Shown one piece after another: positions 7,832 to 17,002 of a stretch of DNA of 45,365 nucleotides. The position numbers were made by a program, and so were the translations under genes. Under the pieces are notes generated by a model. The model did not search any database, had not been told where the DNA came from, and saw only the letters and a program-made list of their open reading frames with translations. Every line of letters starts with the position of its first letter. The stretch's first letter is position 1. The stretch comes from Methylocaldum sp. 14B (GTDB taxonomy: Bacteria > Pseudomonadota > Gammaproteobacteria > Methylococcales > Methylococcaceae), in the NCBI RefSeq assembly GCF_002005105.1, contig NZ_MSCV01000046.1, forward strand, positions 1-45,365. The letters are read 5' to 3'.

Positions 7832-9538
7832 ATGGAACTCAGTCAAAGCGAAAGCAAAAACCTGGTGCCGGGCGGGCAAGCCGCGGTCGTCCAAAGCGAG
7901 AAATCGTCGCCGGTCCTCAGGACCTGGATGCGGATGCCGCGCGGCCGACAAATCGGCTTGATCGCCGCTCTCGCGTTCACGGTGGCGACGGCGATCGCCG
8001 TGCTGCTGTGGGCTAACAAAACCGAATATGCAACCTTGTTTTCCAACTTGGAGGAAAAGGAGGGCGGAGAAATCGTCGAAGCGTTGCAAAAACTCAACAT
8101 ACAACACCAGATCCAGCCGACGACCGGCGCCATATTGGTTCCGGCCGATCAGGTCCATGCGGTGCGATTGAAACTGGCCGGGATGGGGTTGCCCAAGGAA
8201 AGCGGTACCGGCTTCGAACTGTTGGAAAAACAGTCGGGTTTTGGCGCTAGCCAAATGGTTGAGGGCGCGCGGTATCAACGCGCTTTGGAGGGAGAGATTG
8301 CCCGTTCGATCACCACCATTCGGAATGTCAAATCGGCCCGCGTTCATCTGGCCTTGCCGAAAGAATCGGTATTCGTGCGGCAAGCTAAAAAACCCAGTGC
8401 TTCCGTTATGGTCGAATTGCATTCGGGACGCGGCCTGGAGCCGGGACAAGTGGAGGCTATCGTCCATCTGGTGGCGTCCAGCGTGCCGCAGTTGGAACCC
8501 GGACAAGTTACGGTCGTCGATCAGCGGGGGCATCTGCTCAATGCCAAGGACAACGGCAATGACCTATATCCGAACGCCAAGCAATTCGACTACAAAAAGC
8601 AGGTCGAGGAGCATCTCATCGAGCGTATCGAAAACATCTTGAGCCCGGTGGTCGGCAGGGATGGGCTTCGCACCCAGGTCACCGCTGATATCGATTTCAC
8701 CGTCACCGAGCGCACTCAGGAAGTCTACAACCCGGACCTGCCCGCCTTGCGCAGCGAACAGACCAACGAGGAACAAAACAAAGGCTCGGCAGTGCAGGGC
8801 GTGCCAGGAGCCCTGTCGAATCAGCCGCCGCCTGCCGGTATCGCGCCTGAAACAACTGGCGCAGCGCAACCCGGGCAAAACCCTTCGGAGCCTCCTCTCA
8901 GCACCGTCAAAAGCGCTACCCGAAATTACGAACTGGACAAGACCATCAGTCACTCCCGTCTAGGGGCGGGTGTCATCCGCCGCATCACCGCCGCGGTGGT
9001 AGTCGACTATCAGCACGTTCCACAAGGCGATAATGGGGTGACTCTCCAACCCTACAGCGAGGAAGATCTGACTCGTTTCGCCAATCTGGTGAAGGAGGCC
9101 GTAGGGTACGATGCCGCGCGCGGAGACCGGGTTACCGTAACCAACGCGGCCTTCCGCAGCGAGATCGAAACTTTGCCGGTTGCGCCGGTTTGGGAGCAGG
9201 ATTGGTTTTGGTCGATCGTCAAGCAAGCGGGAGCAGCGCTAATCGTGCTCGTGCTGGTCTTCGGCGTCCTTCGTCCGGCGGTGAAAGGCCTAGTGGGACG
9301 AGGCGAATCGTCCGGCGCCGATGCGAATGACATAGCGGATTCGGCTACTAAAGATGGCGCGATCGTCGATGCCCGCGAGCCACGCGAAATCTCAAAGGAG
9401 AACGAGGACGAAGAGCTGTTGATGCTGGAAGCGCCCGAAAGTCATGAAAAGCGCGTGGTTTTCGCGCAGAGGGCAGTGGATCAGGATCCAAAGCGCGTCG
9501 CGCAGGTCATCAAGAACTGGATGAACGTGAATGGCTGA
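7832..9538 (+). CDS. fliF: Flagellar MS-ring protein FliF
   Basis: A 568-residue inner-membrane protein that oligomerises into the MS ring. A first membrane segment lies near residues 45-63 (LIAALAFTVATAIAVLLWA), followed by the ring-building periplasmic domains (EGGEIVEALQKLNI, GFELLEKQSGFGASQ, ARVHLALPKESVF). A second segment is near 455-475 (WSIVKQAGAALIVLVLVFGV). The C-terminal acidic tail would bind FliG. The length matches the family. Its stop overlaps the fliG start by eight bases, indicating translational coupling. Confidence 0.95.
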   Translation: MELSQSESKNLVPGGQAAVVQSEKSSPVLRTWMRMPRGRQIGLIAALAFTVATAIAVLLWANKTEYATLFSNLEEKEGGEIVEALQKLNIQHQIQPTTGAILVPADQVHAVRLKLAGMGLPKESGTGFELLEKQSGFGASQMVEGARYQRALEGEIARSITTIRNVKSARVHLALPKESVFVRQAKKPSASVMVELHSGRGLEPGQVEAIVHLVASSVPQLEPGQVTVVDQRGHLLNAKDNGNDLYPNAKQFDYKKQVEEHLIERIENILSPVVGRDGLRTQVTADIDFTVTERTQEVYNPDLPALRSEQTNEEQNKGSAVQGVPGALSNQPPPAGIAPETTGAAQPGQNPSEPPLSTVKSATRNYELDKTISHSRLGAGVIRRITAAVVVDYQHVPQGDNGVTLQPYSEEDLTRFANLVKEAVGYDAARGDRVTVTNAAFRSEIETLPVAPVWEQDWFWSIVKQAGAALIVLVLVFGVLRPAVKGLVGRGESSGADANDIADSATKDGAIVDAREPREISKENEDEELLMLEAPESHEKRVVFAQRAVDQDPKRVAQVIKNWMNVNG

Positions 9539-10538
9539 AGCAGAGTCGAGCAGATTGGACGGGCCGCAGAGGGCCGCGCTGTTCTTTCTGACGGTCGGGC
9601 AGGATAGGGCGGCGGAAGTGCTCAAGCACATGTCGCCGAAAGAGGTTCAGCAAATCGGTGCGGCCATGGCTGAGCTTCGCAACATCACCATGCCAATGGT
9701 GGAAGACGTCCTCGGGAAATTCGTGGACGATATCCGCAACCAGACCGCCCTGGGCGTGAATTCGGAAGAATATATCCGCAATCTCCTTACCCAGGCCTTG
9801 GGAGCCGACAAGGCCAGCAGCGTTTGTGACCGTATCCTGTTGGGCCGCAACAGCAAGGGCCTGGAACAACTCAAATGGATGGACCCACGCGCCATCGCCG
9901 ATCTGATCCGGCTCGAACACCCGCAAATCATCGCGATCATCTTGTCTCTATTGGACAGCGACCAAGCCGCGGAAACCCTCGGCTATCTCCCTGAACGGGC
10001 GCGGCCGGACCTCATCATGCGCGTGGCTACGCTCACCGGCGTACAGCCGGCGGCCCTTCGCGAGCTTGACGACATCATGGAAAGACAGCTGAGCGGGAAT
10101 GCGAATGTCAAATCGTCGACACTCGGCGGCATCGAAACCGCGGCCAATATTCTCAATTTTATCGAGAGCACCGTCGAAGCCTCGATCATGGAGCAGATCA
10201 GCGAAGTCAATCCGGACCTCAGCCAAAAGATCCAGGACAAGATGTTCGTATTCGACGATCTGGTCGATATCGATGATCGGGGCATCCAGACCTTGCTTCG
10301 CGAAGTGTCGACGGATTCGTTATTGCTCGCGCTGCGCGGCGCCGATGACGCGCTGAAAGAAAAGATTTTCAGCAACATGTCGCGCCGGGCGGCAGAGATG
10401 TTGCGCGACGATTTGGAGGCCGCGCCCCCGGCCCGCTTAAGCGAGGTGGAGGCCGCACAAAAGGATATTCTAGCCATTGCAAGGCGCATGGCGGAGGCCG
10501 GCGAACTCTCGTTAGGCGGTAGCGATGAGCTCATTTAA
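9531..10538 (+). CDS. fliG: Flagellar motor switch protein FliG
   Basis: A 335-residue C-ring protein that converts stator ion flow into torque and sets rotation direction with FliM and FliN. The N-terminal domain binds FliF (RAALFFLTVGQDRAAEVLKH), the middle domain has the EHPQIIAIILSLLDSDQAAE segment, and the C-terminal domain contains MFVFDDLVDIDDRGIQTLLR and the charged torque helix near LALRGADDALKEKIFSNMS. It overlaps fliF at its start and fliH at its end by 14 bases. Confidence 0.96.
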   Translation: MAEAESSRLDGPQRAALFFLTVGQDRAAEVLKHMSPKEVQQIGAAMAELRNITMPMVEDVLGKFVDDIRNQTALGVNSEEYIRNLLTQALGADKASSVCDRILLGRNSKGLEQLKWMDPRAIADLIRLEHPQIIAIILSLLDSDQAAETLGYLPERARPDLIMRVATLTGVQPAALRELDDIMERQLSGNANVKSSTLGGIETAANILNFIESTVEASIMEQISEVNPDLSQKIQDKMFVFDDLVDIDDRGIQTLLREVSTDSLLLALRGADDALKEKIFSNMSRRAAEMLRDDLEAAPPARLSEVEAAQKDILAIARRMAEAGELSLGGSDELI

Positions 10539-11232
10539 AGGCTTCTCCGCAGAGGAGCTCGCTTCACTCGAACCGTGGAAGCTGCCGGTCATGGGCGAAC
10601 CCGAAGAGGAATGTCCCGTGGTCGTGGTCGAGGAGGAAACGGACTATCCGGCGATGCCCACGGCGGAAGAAATCGAAGCGATGCAGAAGCAAGCTTATGA
10701 GGAAGCCCGCGCCGCTGGATTCAAAGAGGGTTCGGAGCAAGGCTATCGGGACGGTCGCGAAGAAGGTTACCGCCAGGGATACGACGAAGGACGCGTAAAC
10801 GCAGCGTCTTTGGCCCAGCGCTTACAGGAATTGATCGACTGCTTGAGCGAACCGCTGGCCGAAGTGGGCGATCGCGTCGAGCAGGAACTGGTCGCGTTGG
10901 CGATTGCTGTCGCGAAGCAGCTCATTCGGCGAGAGCTGAAAACCGAGCCCGGCGAAATCATTGCCGTGGTGCGCGAAGCCATGGCAATCCTTCCTTCCAG
11001 TGCGCGGAAAATAGCGCTTCACTTGCATCCGGACGATGCGGAGCTGATTCGGTCTACACTCGCGCTGGACGAATTGGGGCCACGCTGGAAGGTCGTCGAA
11101 GATCCGCTCTTGACCCGCGGCGGCTGCCGGGTAACGACCGACACGTCTTACATCGACGCCACAGTCGAAAAACGCCTCGCATCGACAATCGCACGTTTAT
11201 TCGGCGGCGAACGGGACGAGGATCGGTCATGA
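10525..11232 (+). CDS. fliH: Flagellar export ATPase regulator FliH
   Basis: A 235-residue peripheral component that binds FliI and tethers it to the export gate. The N-terminal third is acidic; a glycine-repeat helix typical of FliH/HrpE ([20 protein letters not shown]) runs at about residues 71-90. The C-terminal domain reads [19 protein letters not shown] and later [14 protein letters not shown], as in the family. It overlaps fliG upstream and, by four bases (ATGA), fliI downstream. Confidence 0.9.
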   Translation: MSSFKGFSAEELASLEPWKLPVMGEPEEECPVVVVEEETDYPAMPTAEEIEAMQKQAYEEARAAGFKEGSEQGYRDGREEGYRQGYDEGRVNAASLAQRLQELIDCLSEPLAEVGDRVEQELVALAIAVAKQLIRRELKTEPGEIIAVVREAMAILPSSARKIALHLHPDDAELIRSTLALDELGPRWKVVEDPLLTRGGCRVTTDTSYIDATVEKRLASTIARLFGGERDEDRS

Positions 11233-12590
11233 CCAATCTCGCTCCGGCACCTAGACTCAAGGAATTGTGGGCCGCGAAACTGGCCAGTTACCGCGCGCGT
11301 CTCAACGAGCCGCCGGAATTGCTGGTGGAAGGCAAGCTGAGCCGTATGGTCGGCCTCACCCTTGAGGCAGTCGGCTGCCGAGCGGCCGTCGGAGCTCGTT
11401 GCCTGGTCAAGACAGCGCATGGAAACGGCGTGGAAGCGGAAGTTGTCGGTTTCGCAGGAGAGCGGATTTATTTGATGCCGACCGGCGATATCCAGGGTTT
11501 GGAGCCGGACTGCCGGGTCATACCGCTGACCAAAACCTCTTCCGTGCGAGTGGGCTTCGGTTTGCTCGGACGGGTGTTGGACGGGGCCGGCAAGCCATTG
11601 GACGGCAAGGGGCCTGTGCAGAGCGATTGCTCGATGCCGCTGACCGGGAGCGCGATCAATCCGCTGGCGCGGAAGCCGATCCGCGAGCCCTTGGATGTCG
11701 GGGTCCGCGCAATCAACGCCTTGCTCACTGTCGGCCGTGGACAGCGGCTCGGATTGTTTGCGGGAACGGGCGTTGGCAAGAGCAATCTGCTCGGCATGAT
11801 GACCAAATACACGAATGCCGATGTAGTGGTGGTGGGCCTGATCGGCGAGCGGGGCAGAGAGGTTAACGAGTTCGTGCAGAAAATTCTGGGCGAAGAAGGA
11901 CGCGCCAAGGCCGTCGTAATCGCAACCCCGGCGGATTACCCGCCTTTGATGCGCATGCACGGCGCTTTGTTGGCCACGAGCATAGCCGAGTTTTTTCGCA
12001 ATCGAGGTCTCGATGTCCTGCTCTTGATGGATTCGCTGACCCGCTTTGCGCAGGCGCAACGCGAGATCGCTCTGGCGATCGACGAGCCGCCCGCCACCAA
12101 GGGCTATCCTCCCTCGGTATTCGCAAAACTGCCGCAACTCGTGGAGCGGGCGGGAAACGGGAACGAAGGGGAAGGGTCGATCACTGCCTTCTATACCGTG
12201 CTCGCCGAAGGCGACGATGCCAACGACCCCATCGCCGACGCGGCGCGCGGAATACTGGACGGCCATATCGTGCTGTCGCGTGCCTTGGCTGACTCCGGGC
12301 ATTATCCTGCCATCGATATCGAAGCCTCGATCAGCCGCGTGATGACGGACATTGCCGATGATCGGCATATGCAACTTGCCAGGCGTCTAAAACGCCTATA
12401 CTCCCTCTATCAACAAAATCGCGATCTGATCACCGTGGGGGCCTATCACAAGGGATCCGATCCGCGTATCGATGAAGCCATCGCCATGAATCCAGGCATC
12501 ATGAGTTTTCTGCAACAGGATCTGCACGAGGCGGTCGGCTTCGAAAGAAGCCTCGACGATTTGGAAAAATTATTGGGCGCATCCGCGTAA
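11229..12590 (+). CDS. fliI: Flagellum-specific export ATPase FliI
   Basis: A 453-residue F1-beta-like ATPase energising export of flagellar subunits. Visible motifs are the Walker A stretch [30 protein letters not shown] with the catalytic glutamate, Walker B in [20 protein letters not shown], and the FliI signature [18 protein letters not shown]. Length is normal. The start ATG overlaps the fliH stop (ATGA). Confidence 0.96.
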   Translation: MTNLAPAPRLKELWAAKLASYRARLNEPPELLVEGKLSRMVGLTLEAVGCRAAVGARCLVKTAHGNGVEAEVVGFAGERIYLMPTGDIQGLEPDCRVIPLTKTSSVRVGFGLLGRVLDGAGKPLDGKGPVQSDCSMPLTGSAINPLARKPIREPLDVGVRAINALLTVGRGQRLGLFAGTGVGKSNLLGMMTKYTNADVVVVGLIGERGREVNEFVQKILGEEGRAKAVVIATPADYPPLMRMHGALLATSIAEFFRNRGLDVLLLMDSLTRFAQAQREIALAIDEPPATKGYPPSVFAKLPQLVERAGNGNEGEGSITAFYTVLAEGDDANDPIADAARGILDGHIVLSRALADSGHYPAIDIEASISRVMTDIADDRHMQLARRLKRLYSLYQQNRDLITVGAYHKGSDPRIDEAIAMNPGIMSFLQQDLHEAVGFERSLDDLEKLLGASA

Positions 12591-12634
12591 CGACATCCGG
12601 CATGCCTCACAACTTCAGAGAACGGGACTAAGGT

Positions 12635-13090
12635 ATGAAACGATCGAAGCGCTTGAGCCCGGTTTTGGAGCTCGCCGAATCACGGGAGAAACAAATGGCT
12701 CAAATTTTGGGGGAAAGCCAAAAAAAGGTGGAATCCGCGCGGCGAAATCTCGATAGTCTCATGACGTTCCGCGACAATTATTCAGCCCAGTTTCGACGAT
12801 CCGGAAACGCGGGCCTCGGAACTCGTCAGTTGATCGAGTACCGGATGTTTCTGGCCAAGATCAATACCGCAATCGCCGACCAAGAAAAGGCCGTTCATGC
12901 GGCGCAAGCAGAGCTTCAGAATCGCCAAGCCGAATGGGAAGCGGCGCGCAAGCGAAGTCTGGGCATCAAGAAAGTTTTCGAGCATTCGCTTAGGGAAGAG
13001 ACGCGCATGGAGGAAAAGAAACAGCAAGCGGAGCAGGATGAGAGAGCGGGCCGCCGCTCAAGCGGCGGCACCTTGACCGTATTCATATGA
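12635..13090 (+). CDS. fliJ: Flagellar export chaperone FliJ
   Basis: A 151-residue, highly charged, almost entirely helical protein predicted as a coiled coil, matching FliJ in size and position after fliI. FliJ escorts export chaperones and bridges FliI to the FlhA gate. Recognisable features are RLSPVLELAESREKQMAQIL at the N-terminus and the central TRQLIEYRMFLAKINTAI segment. It lies 44 bases after fliI and ends the fliE transcription unit before a new sigma-54 promoter. Confidence 0.88.
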   Translation: MKRSKRLSPVLELAESREKQMAQILGESQKKVESARRNLDSLMTFRDNYSAQFRRSGNAGLGTRQLIEYRMFLAKINTAIADQEKAVHAAQAELQNRQAEWEAARKRSLGIKKVFEHSLREETRMEEKKQQAEQDERAGRRSSGGTLTVFI

Positions 13091-13106
13091 TTTCGATTCA
13101 GCATTC

Positions 13107-13122
13107 TGGCATTCGATTTGCT
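13107..13122 (+). promoter_or_regulatory. Sigma-54 (-24/-12) promoter of fliK
   Basis: TGGCATTCGATTTGCT matches the -24/-12 consensus with GG at 13108-13109 and GC at 13120-13121, exactly ten bases between them. It lies between fliJ and fliK, placing the transcription start about 20 bases before the fliK ATG. It indicates that fliK can be transcribed separately from fliEFGHIJ. Confidence 0.7.
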
Positions 13123-13154
13123 GACCATGGTCATGCGAACTCGGAATTTATGAC

Positions 13155-14528
13155 ATGAACATCAATACTTCTATTACTTCAGTGTCGGCCGCGCCGACTT
13201 CCATTCTTGAATTGGTCCAGCTTGTCGGCAATACCTCGCCGGAAAGCAAAGCGGATCCGGCCGCCTTTCTCGCGGCGCTGGTCAGGCAATTTGAAGCGAT
13301 GAAGGGGAACACGGGATCCAATGGGACCGGAGAAAGTCCTGAAATCGCCGCCGCGGAAACGAACGAAACAGGCGCGGATCCGCTGCAGGAGCTTCTCCAG
13401 TATGTATCCAATCTCGAAGCATTTTCCGATCGGCAGTTCCAAGACTATTCGGGTGCTGAAGTGCCCGGCGGCAACGGCTTGCCGGCGGAAGGCAGTTCGT
13501 TGCCTAAGTCCGTGCCGCTCGATGAGGATCTGGAGTCTGAAAACGAAAACCGTGCGGCCGATTCGCTGTTGGCGGCACTCGCCGCCCATGGGATTCCGTT
13601 GACGTCCTCTCAACAGGCGGAATCTTTAGGTTCTGAGAGTGCAGAAGCATTCACCTCGCAGGACGAACTCATTCAAACAAGCCAAGAGCTCCGCACCAGC
13701 GAGTTAGCCGATCATGGTGAATCCCGTTCGCACGACAACCTTGGCGTAGGGCTGCGCGGCGAGCAATTCTTCTATCAATCCCAAGGCGAAGAAAAGGGGT
13801 TGACGCCTGCAGAAAAGGGCTTATCCGGAATGGCGTCATCTGGAGTCGAAGAGCCGGATGCGCTCCTGGCGCAATTGCTTGCCGCTGAATCGGACGGTCA
13901 GGATTCGACCAAGCGTGGAGCCGGTGAAAGTCTCTTTTCGCAGTTCGACAAGTACATGTCACCGCCGACCGCCGTTCCCGCCGAGGGAGTCCAAAACTCG
14001 ATCGAGACCGGTTTTCCGTTACAAGCGGTTCCTTCGGCATCTCAGCTCACCACGGTTGTTGCCAACGATTCGATACCGGCATTGGATAAGCCTTTGAATC
14101 AAGCTGGATGGCAGGAAGGACTGGGAGAACGCATCCTATGGATGACCGATAAAGGCCTGCAGACGGCCGAAATCAGGCTCAATCCTGCACACTTAGGACC
14201 TCTGGAAATCCGTATCCAGATCGATCAAGACCAAGCGACGGTCCATTTCGCGACCCATCACGCTTCAGTTCGGGAGGCCATCGAGGCCGCTGTACCCAAG
14301 CTACGCGAAATGCTCGGCGCTCAGGAGATTGCGCTGGCCGACATCAATGTAACGGCTCCGTCGGGATTGTCCGATGAAAGAGGGCAGCCCTTCGATTTCA
14401 ATCAACAGTCAAGTTTTGGCGATCGGAGCCAGCCTTTTTCGGAGCATGTTTCGACTCAAGAGGAAAATGGCCCCACAGACTCAGATCGAGGCACGGCGGT
14501 TAACGGCTTACTCAACTTATACGCATGA
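13155..14528 (+). CDS. fliK: Flagellar hook-length control protein FliK
   Basis: A 457-residue exported molecular ruler for the hook, which also switches the export gate from hook to filament substrates. The first 320 residues are low-complexity, acidic and Gln/Ser-rich, as usual for FliK. The C-terminal switch domain (about 325-420) carries the conserved segment starting AEIRLNPAHLGPLEIRI and continuing QATVHFATHHASVREAIEAA. It is preceded by its own sigma-54 promoter. The usual fliL-fliM-fliN-fliO-fliP genes do not follow; the next genes encode ribosomal proteins, so the flagellar regulon is split here. Confidence 0.9.
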   Translation: MNINTSITSVSAAPTSILELVQLVGNTSPESKADPAAFLAALVRQFEAMKGNTGSNGTGESPEIAAAETNETGADPLQELLQYVSNLEAFSDRQFQDYSGAEVPGGNGLPAEGSSLPKSVPLDEDLESENENRAADSLLAALAAHGIPLTSSQQAESLGSESAEAFTSQDELIQTSQELRTSELADHGESRSHDNLGVGLRGEQFFYQSQGEEKGLTPAEKGLSGMASSGVEEPDALLAQLLAAESDGQDSTKRGAGESLFSQFDKYMSPPTAVPAEGVQNSIETGFPLQAVPSASQLTTVVANDSIPALDKPLNQAGWQEGLGERILWMTDKGLQTAEIRLNPAHLGPLEIRIQIDQDQATVHFATHHASVREAIEAAVPKLREMLGAQEIALADINVTAPSGLSDERGQPFDFNQQSSFGDRSQPFSEHVSTQEENGPTDSDRGTAVNGLLNLYA

Positions 14529-14686
14529 ATCTTATTGTGCCTTTGCCGTTACGCAACAAAGAAGGCCGAGTGTCGGTTGTGGGGACGTCGGCTCGGCTCA
14601 GAAAAATGTCGAGAATCCGATCCGCGATGCCGATCGATTCAAAGTATATTCACGGCTATCGTTCTCTCTCACAGCAATTCATTGAC

Positions 14687-14715
14687 TTGTAAGCTCACGG
14701 CGATCGCATTACAAT
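14687..14715 (+). promoter_or_regulatory. Candidate sigma-70 promoter of the rpsF operon
   Basis: TTGTAA (14687-14692) and TACAAT (14710-14715) are separated by 17 bases, about 90 bases before the rpsF start. An overlapping TTGACT at 14682 resembles the consensus better but would leave a 22-base spacer. The assignment is by eye. Confidence 0.45.
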
Positions 14716-14749
14716 CGCTGATTCTGGTTGGCAGCTCAAAAGGCCGCCA

Positions 14750-14797
14750 CTCCTTGCCTTACCGTCGTGTGCGGAAGGCTGTTTAACCCATAAGGAG
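14750..14797 (+). promoter_or_regulatory. Structured rpsF leader sequestering the ribosome binding site
   Basis: CTCCTT (14750-14755) pairs perfectly with AAGGAG (14792-14797), which is the rpsF Shine-Dalgarno. Enclosed is a second stem: GCCTT (14756-14760) with AAGGC (14775-14779) and CCG (14762-14764) with CGG (14772-14774), one bulged A and a seven-base loop. About 12 bases stay unpaired on the 3' side. S6:S18-binding hairpins autoregulate rpsF operons in many bacteria. This could be such an element, but I cannot confirm its consensus bulge. Confidence 0.5.
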
Positions 14798-14802
14798 CAT
14801 AC

Positions 14803-15213
14803 ATGCGACATTATGAGATCGTTTTTATGGTTCATCCGGACCAAAGCGCGCAAGTCCCCGCCATGCTGGATCGTTATCGCACCATGATCGAGTCCAGTGA
14901 TGGAAAAATCCATCGCCTGGAAGACTGGGGGCGTCGCCAATTGGCCTATCCCATCAATAAGGTTCATAAAGCACACTATGTGTTGATGAACATCGAATGC
15001 GACCAGCAGACCCTTGATGAACTGGAGAGCGGGTTCCGCTTTAATGATGCCGTTTTGCGCAGCTTGACGGTTCGTCGTGACGAGCCGGTAACCGAACCCT
15101 CGCCGATGGCAAAAGCCGGCCAGTCCGAACCCGAAGCGGAACGAGGCGAAGAAGTCGCCGCGAACGCCGACGAAGAGGGTGGCGACGAAGCCGAGGCTTC
15201 ATCGGATACCTGA
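14803..15213 (+). CDS. rpsF: 30S ribosomal protein bS6
   Basis: A 136-residue S6 protein, which pairs with S18 on the platform of the small subunit. The family pattern is clear: [15 protein letters not shown] at the start, then [20 protein letters not shown] and [10 protein letters not shown]. After residue 100 comes an acidic Glu/Ala tail, a common and variable extension in proteobacterial S6. AAGGAG eight bases upstream is the ribosome binding site. First gene of rpsF-rpsR-DUF2232-rplI. Confidence 0.97.
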   Translation: MRHYEIVFMVHPDQSAQVPAMLDRYRTMIESSDGKIHRLEDWGRRQLAYPINKVHKAHYVLMNIECDQQTLDELESGFRFNDAVLRSLTVRRDEPVTEPSPMAKAGQSEPEAERGEEVAANADEEGGDEAEASSDT

Positions 15214-15270
15214 GGCTGCAAGCCAGTTTCAGGTCGCGTACGACAACCTTAATCAAGAAATAGGTCTTCT

Positions 15271-15498
15271 ATGGTTCGCCAATTCAAGCGTAAGAAATAT
15301 TGCAGATTTACCGCCGAGGGCGTTAAAGAGATCGATTACAAAGATCTCGACGTACTGAGGGAATATATCTCGGAGACAGGCAAAATCGTCCCGAGTCGGA
15401 TTACGGGAACAAAGGGAAAATACCAAAGGCAACTCGCCACTGCTATCAAGCGGGCTCGTTTTTTGGCGCTGTTGCCGTATACCGACGCCCACAAATAA
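15271..15498 (+). CDS. rpsR: 30S ribosomal protein bS18
   Basis: A 75-residue basic protein with the canonical S18 sequence: [40 protein letters not shown] and [14 protein letters not shown]. It binds S6 and 16S rRNA. Length and position directly after rpsF are standard. Confidence 0.98.
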   Translation: MVRQFKRKKYCRFTAEGVKEIDYKDLDVLREYISETGKIVPSRITGTKGKYQRQLATAIKRARFLALLPYTDAHK

Positions 15499-15532
15499 GT
15501 GAGTTTAGTTCCGGCGGAAGCGCGGCCTGATT

Positions 15533-16441
15533 ATGCGCACGTTGGCCGCTTTTATCATGAGAGGAAGGGTGCAAGCCGTATTTGCGCCCTGCACCCTGGC
15601 TCTCGTATCTTGGGTCGTTCCGTTTCTTAGCCTATTAGCTGCGGCAGCCGTAGGCCTCCCCACACTGCGAAAAGGCGTATACGAGGGTGGCCTTATAATG
15701 GCGGCATCCATCGTGGTTTTGGGTGCTCTAGGCGGGGCTCTTATCGGCAGCATGGCCGATGCGGTTGGTTACGGGCTTCTCCTTTGGGTTCCGATGTGGC
15801 TAACAGCAGCGATTCTCCGAGAATCGGGCAAGCTATCGACCGCTTTGGGATTTGTGTCGATCATGGGCATTCTCATGGTGACCGCGGTCTATTGGCTTCA
15901 TCCGGATCCTTCGTCCATTTGGATGGAAGGTTTGGAACGGTTTTTCAAACCGTTGATGGATGGCGCTTCTCCGGACTTGGATGCGGATCAGCTCTGGAAC
16001 GACTTCTCGGCGGTGGCCGCACGTTACATGACCGGGATCGTGTCCGCTAGCCTGGTGATTAGCCTGATGCTGGGTTTATTGATCGCCCGATGGTGGCAAT
16101 CAGCGCTTTTTAATCCGGGCGGATTCCGTTCAGAATTCATAGAACTCCGTATGCACGCGGCATTTCCCTATTCCGGGATAGGGGCGCTGATAGTCGCTGT
16201 TACGGCGAATGGAGGAATGGCGGAGCTCGCTTTGAATTTGAGCCTTCCGCTTTTCGCGCTATTTCTGTTGGTTGGCTTTTCGGTGCTTCACGCATTGGTA
16301 TCCCGCAGCAAATCGTGGAAAGCTTGGCTAGTCGGAACTTATGTAGCGCTGTTATTCATTCCTTATATTATCGTGCCAATCGCATTAGTCGGGTTGAGCG
16401 ACCTTTGGTTTGATTGGCGAGAAAGGCTATCGCCAAGCTGA
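15533..16441 (+). CDS. DUF2232 multi-pass membrane protein
   Basis: A 302-residue, very hydrophobic protein of the DUF2232 (YybS-like) type with about seven to eight predicted membrane segments (for example ALVSWVVPFLSLLAAAAVGL, MTGIVSASLVISLMLGLLIA and LVGTYVALLFIPYIIVPIAL). Proteins of this family commonly lie between rpsR and rplI in Gammaproteobacteria; their function is not established. It starts 34 bases after rpsR and ends 54 bases before rplI, consistent with the same operon. The exact start could be ATG 15533 or a later ATG at 15557. Confidence 0.8.
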   Translation: MRTLAAFIMRGRVQAVFAPCTLALVSWVVPFLSLLAAAAVGLPTLRKGVYEGGLIMAASIVVLGALGGALIGSMADAVGYGLLLWVPMWLTAAILRESGKLSTALGFVSIMGILMVTAVYWLHPDPSSIWMEGLERFFKPLMDGASPDLDADQLWNDFSAVAARYMTGIVSASLVISLMLGLLIARWWQSALFNPGGFRSEFIELRMHAAFPYSGIGALIVAVTANGGMAELALNLSLPLFALFLLVGFSVLHALVSRSKSWKAWLVGTYVALLFIPYIIVPIALVGLSDLWFDWRERLSPS

Positions 16442-16495
16442 GCTGAACTATTGCTGTCATTATTAGAACGCTAAAAACTATCGAGGCATTCGACG

Positions 16496-16942
16496 ATGGA
16501 AATTATTCTTTTAGAAAAGATTGCGGGTCTAGGGAATCTCGGCGACAAAGTTGCCGTCAGACCCGGTTATGGCCGGAATTATTTGATTCCACAGGGCAAG
16601 GCGGTCGCGGCTACTGCCGAAAAATTGGCTGAGTTCGAGAAAAGACGTGCCGAGCTCGAGAAGAAAGCCGCTGCGGACTTGGCTGCGGCTCAAGCTCGAG
16701 CCGAGGCTATTGGTAAACTAGCCGTAAAGATCGCTCAGAAAGCGGGCGAAGAAGGACGGCTATATGGCTCCGTCGGCACAAAAGATATCGCCGAAGCAGT
16801 GACGGCCGCCGGCGTGAGCATTCAGAAACACGAAGTACGCTTACCGTCGGGCCCTATCCGCCAAGCGGGCGATTACGAGATCACCGTGCAGCTGCACGGC
16901 GATGTCGTAGCCAGTGTGGCGCTCTCGATTGTCCCTGAATAA
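16496..16942 (+). CDS. rplI: 50S ribosomal protein bL9
   Basis: A 148-residue L9 with the N-terminal rRNA-binding domain ([20 protein letters not shown], then [16 protein letters not shown]), the long connecting helix ([20 protein letters not shown]) and the C-terminal domain ([35 protein letters not shown]). Full length and canonical. It is the last gene of the ribosomal operon and is followed by a strong hairpin. Confidence 0.97.
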   Translation: MEIILLEKIAGLGNLGDKVAVRPGYGRNYLIPQGKAVAATAEKLAEFEKRRAELEKKAAADLAAAQARAEAIGKLAVKIAQKAGEEGRLYGSVGTKDIAEAVTAAGVSIQKHEVRLPSGPIRQAGDYEITVQLHGDVVASVALSIVPE

Positions 16943-16953
16943 AGCCGAAGCGC

Positions 16954-16982
16954 GTCCACATGGCCTGTAAAGCCATGTGGAC
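16954..16982 (+). terminator. Hairpin after rplI
   Basis: GTCCACATGGC (16954-16964) and GCCATGTGGAC (16972-16982) form a perfect 11-bp stem with a seven-base loop. It is 11 bases after the rplI stop, but no U-run follows, so it may be an attenuator or RNA-stabilising hairpin rather than a classical intrinsic terminator. waaA starts 20 bases further on. Confidence 0.55.
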
Positions 16983-17002
16983 CCTCGCCCCCTGCTAGCC
17001 TA

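Noticed and set aside
11148-12374. Long (408-codon) minus-strand open frame opposite fliI
   Set aside because: fliI is unambiguous on the plus strand; the antisense frame is rich in His/Arg/Gln, as expected of a codon-bias shadow.
16954-16982. Possible tRNA-like or small RNA structure after rplI
   Set aside because: A single 11-bp hairpin only; no cloverleaf and no promoter.
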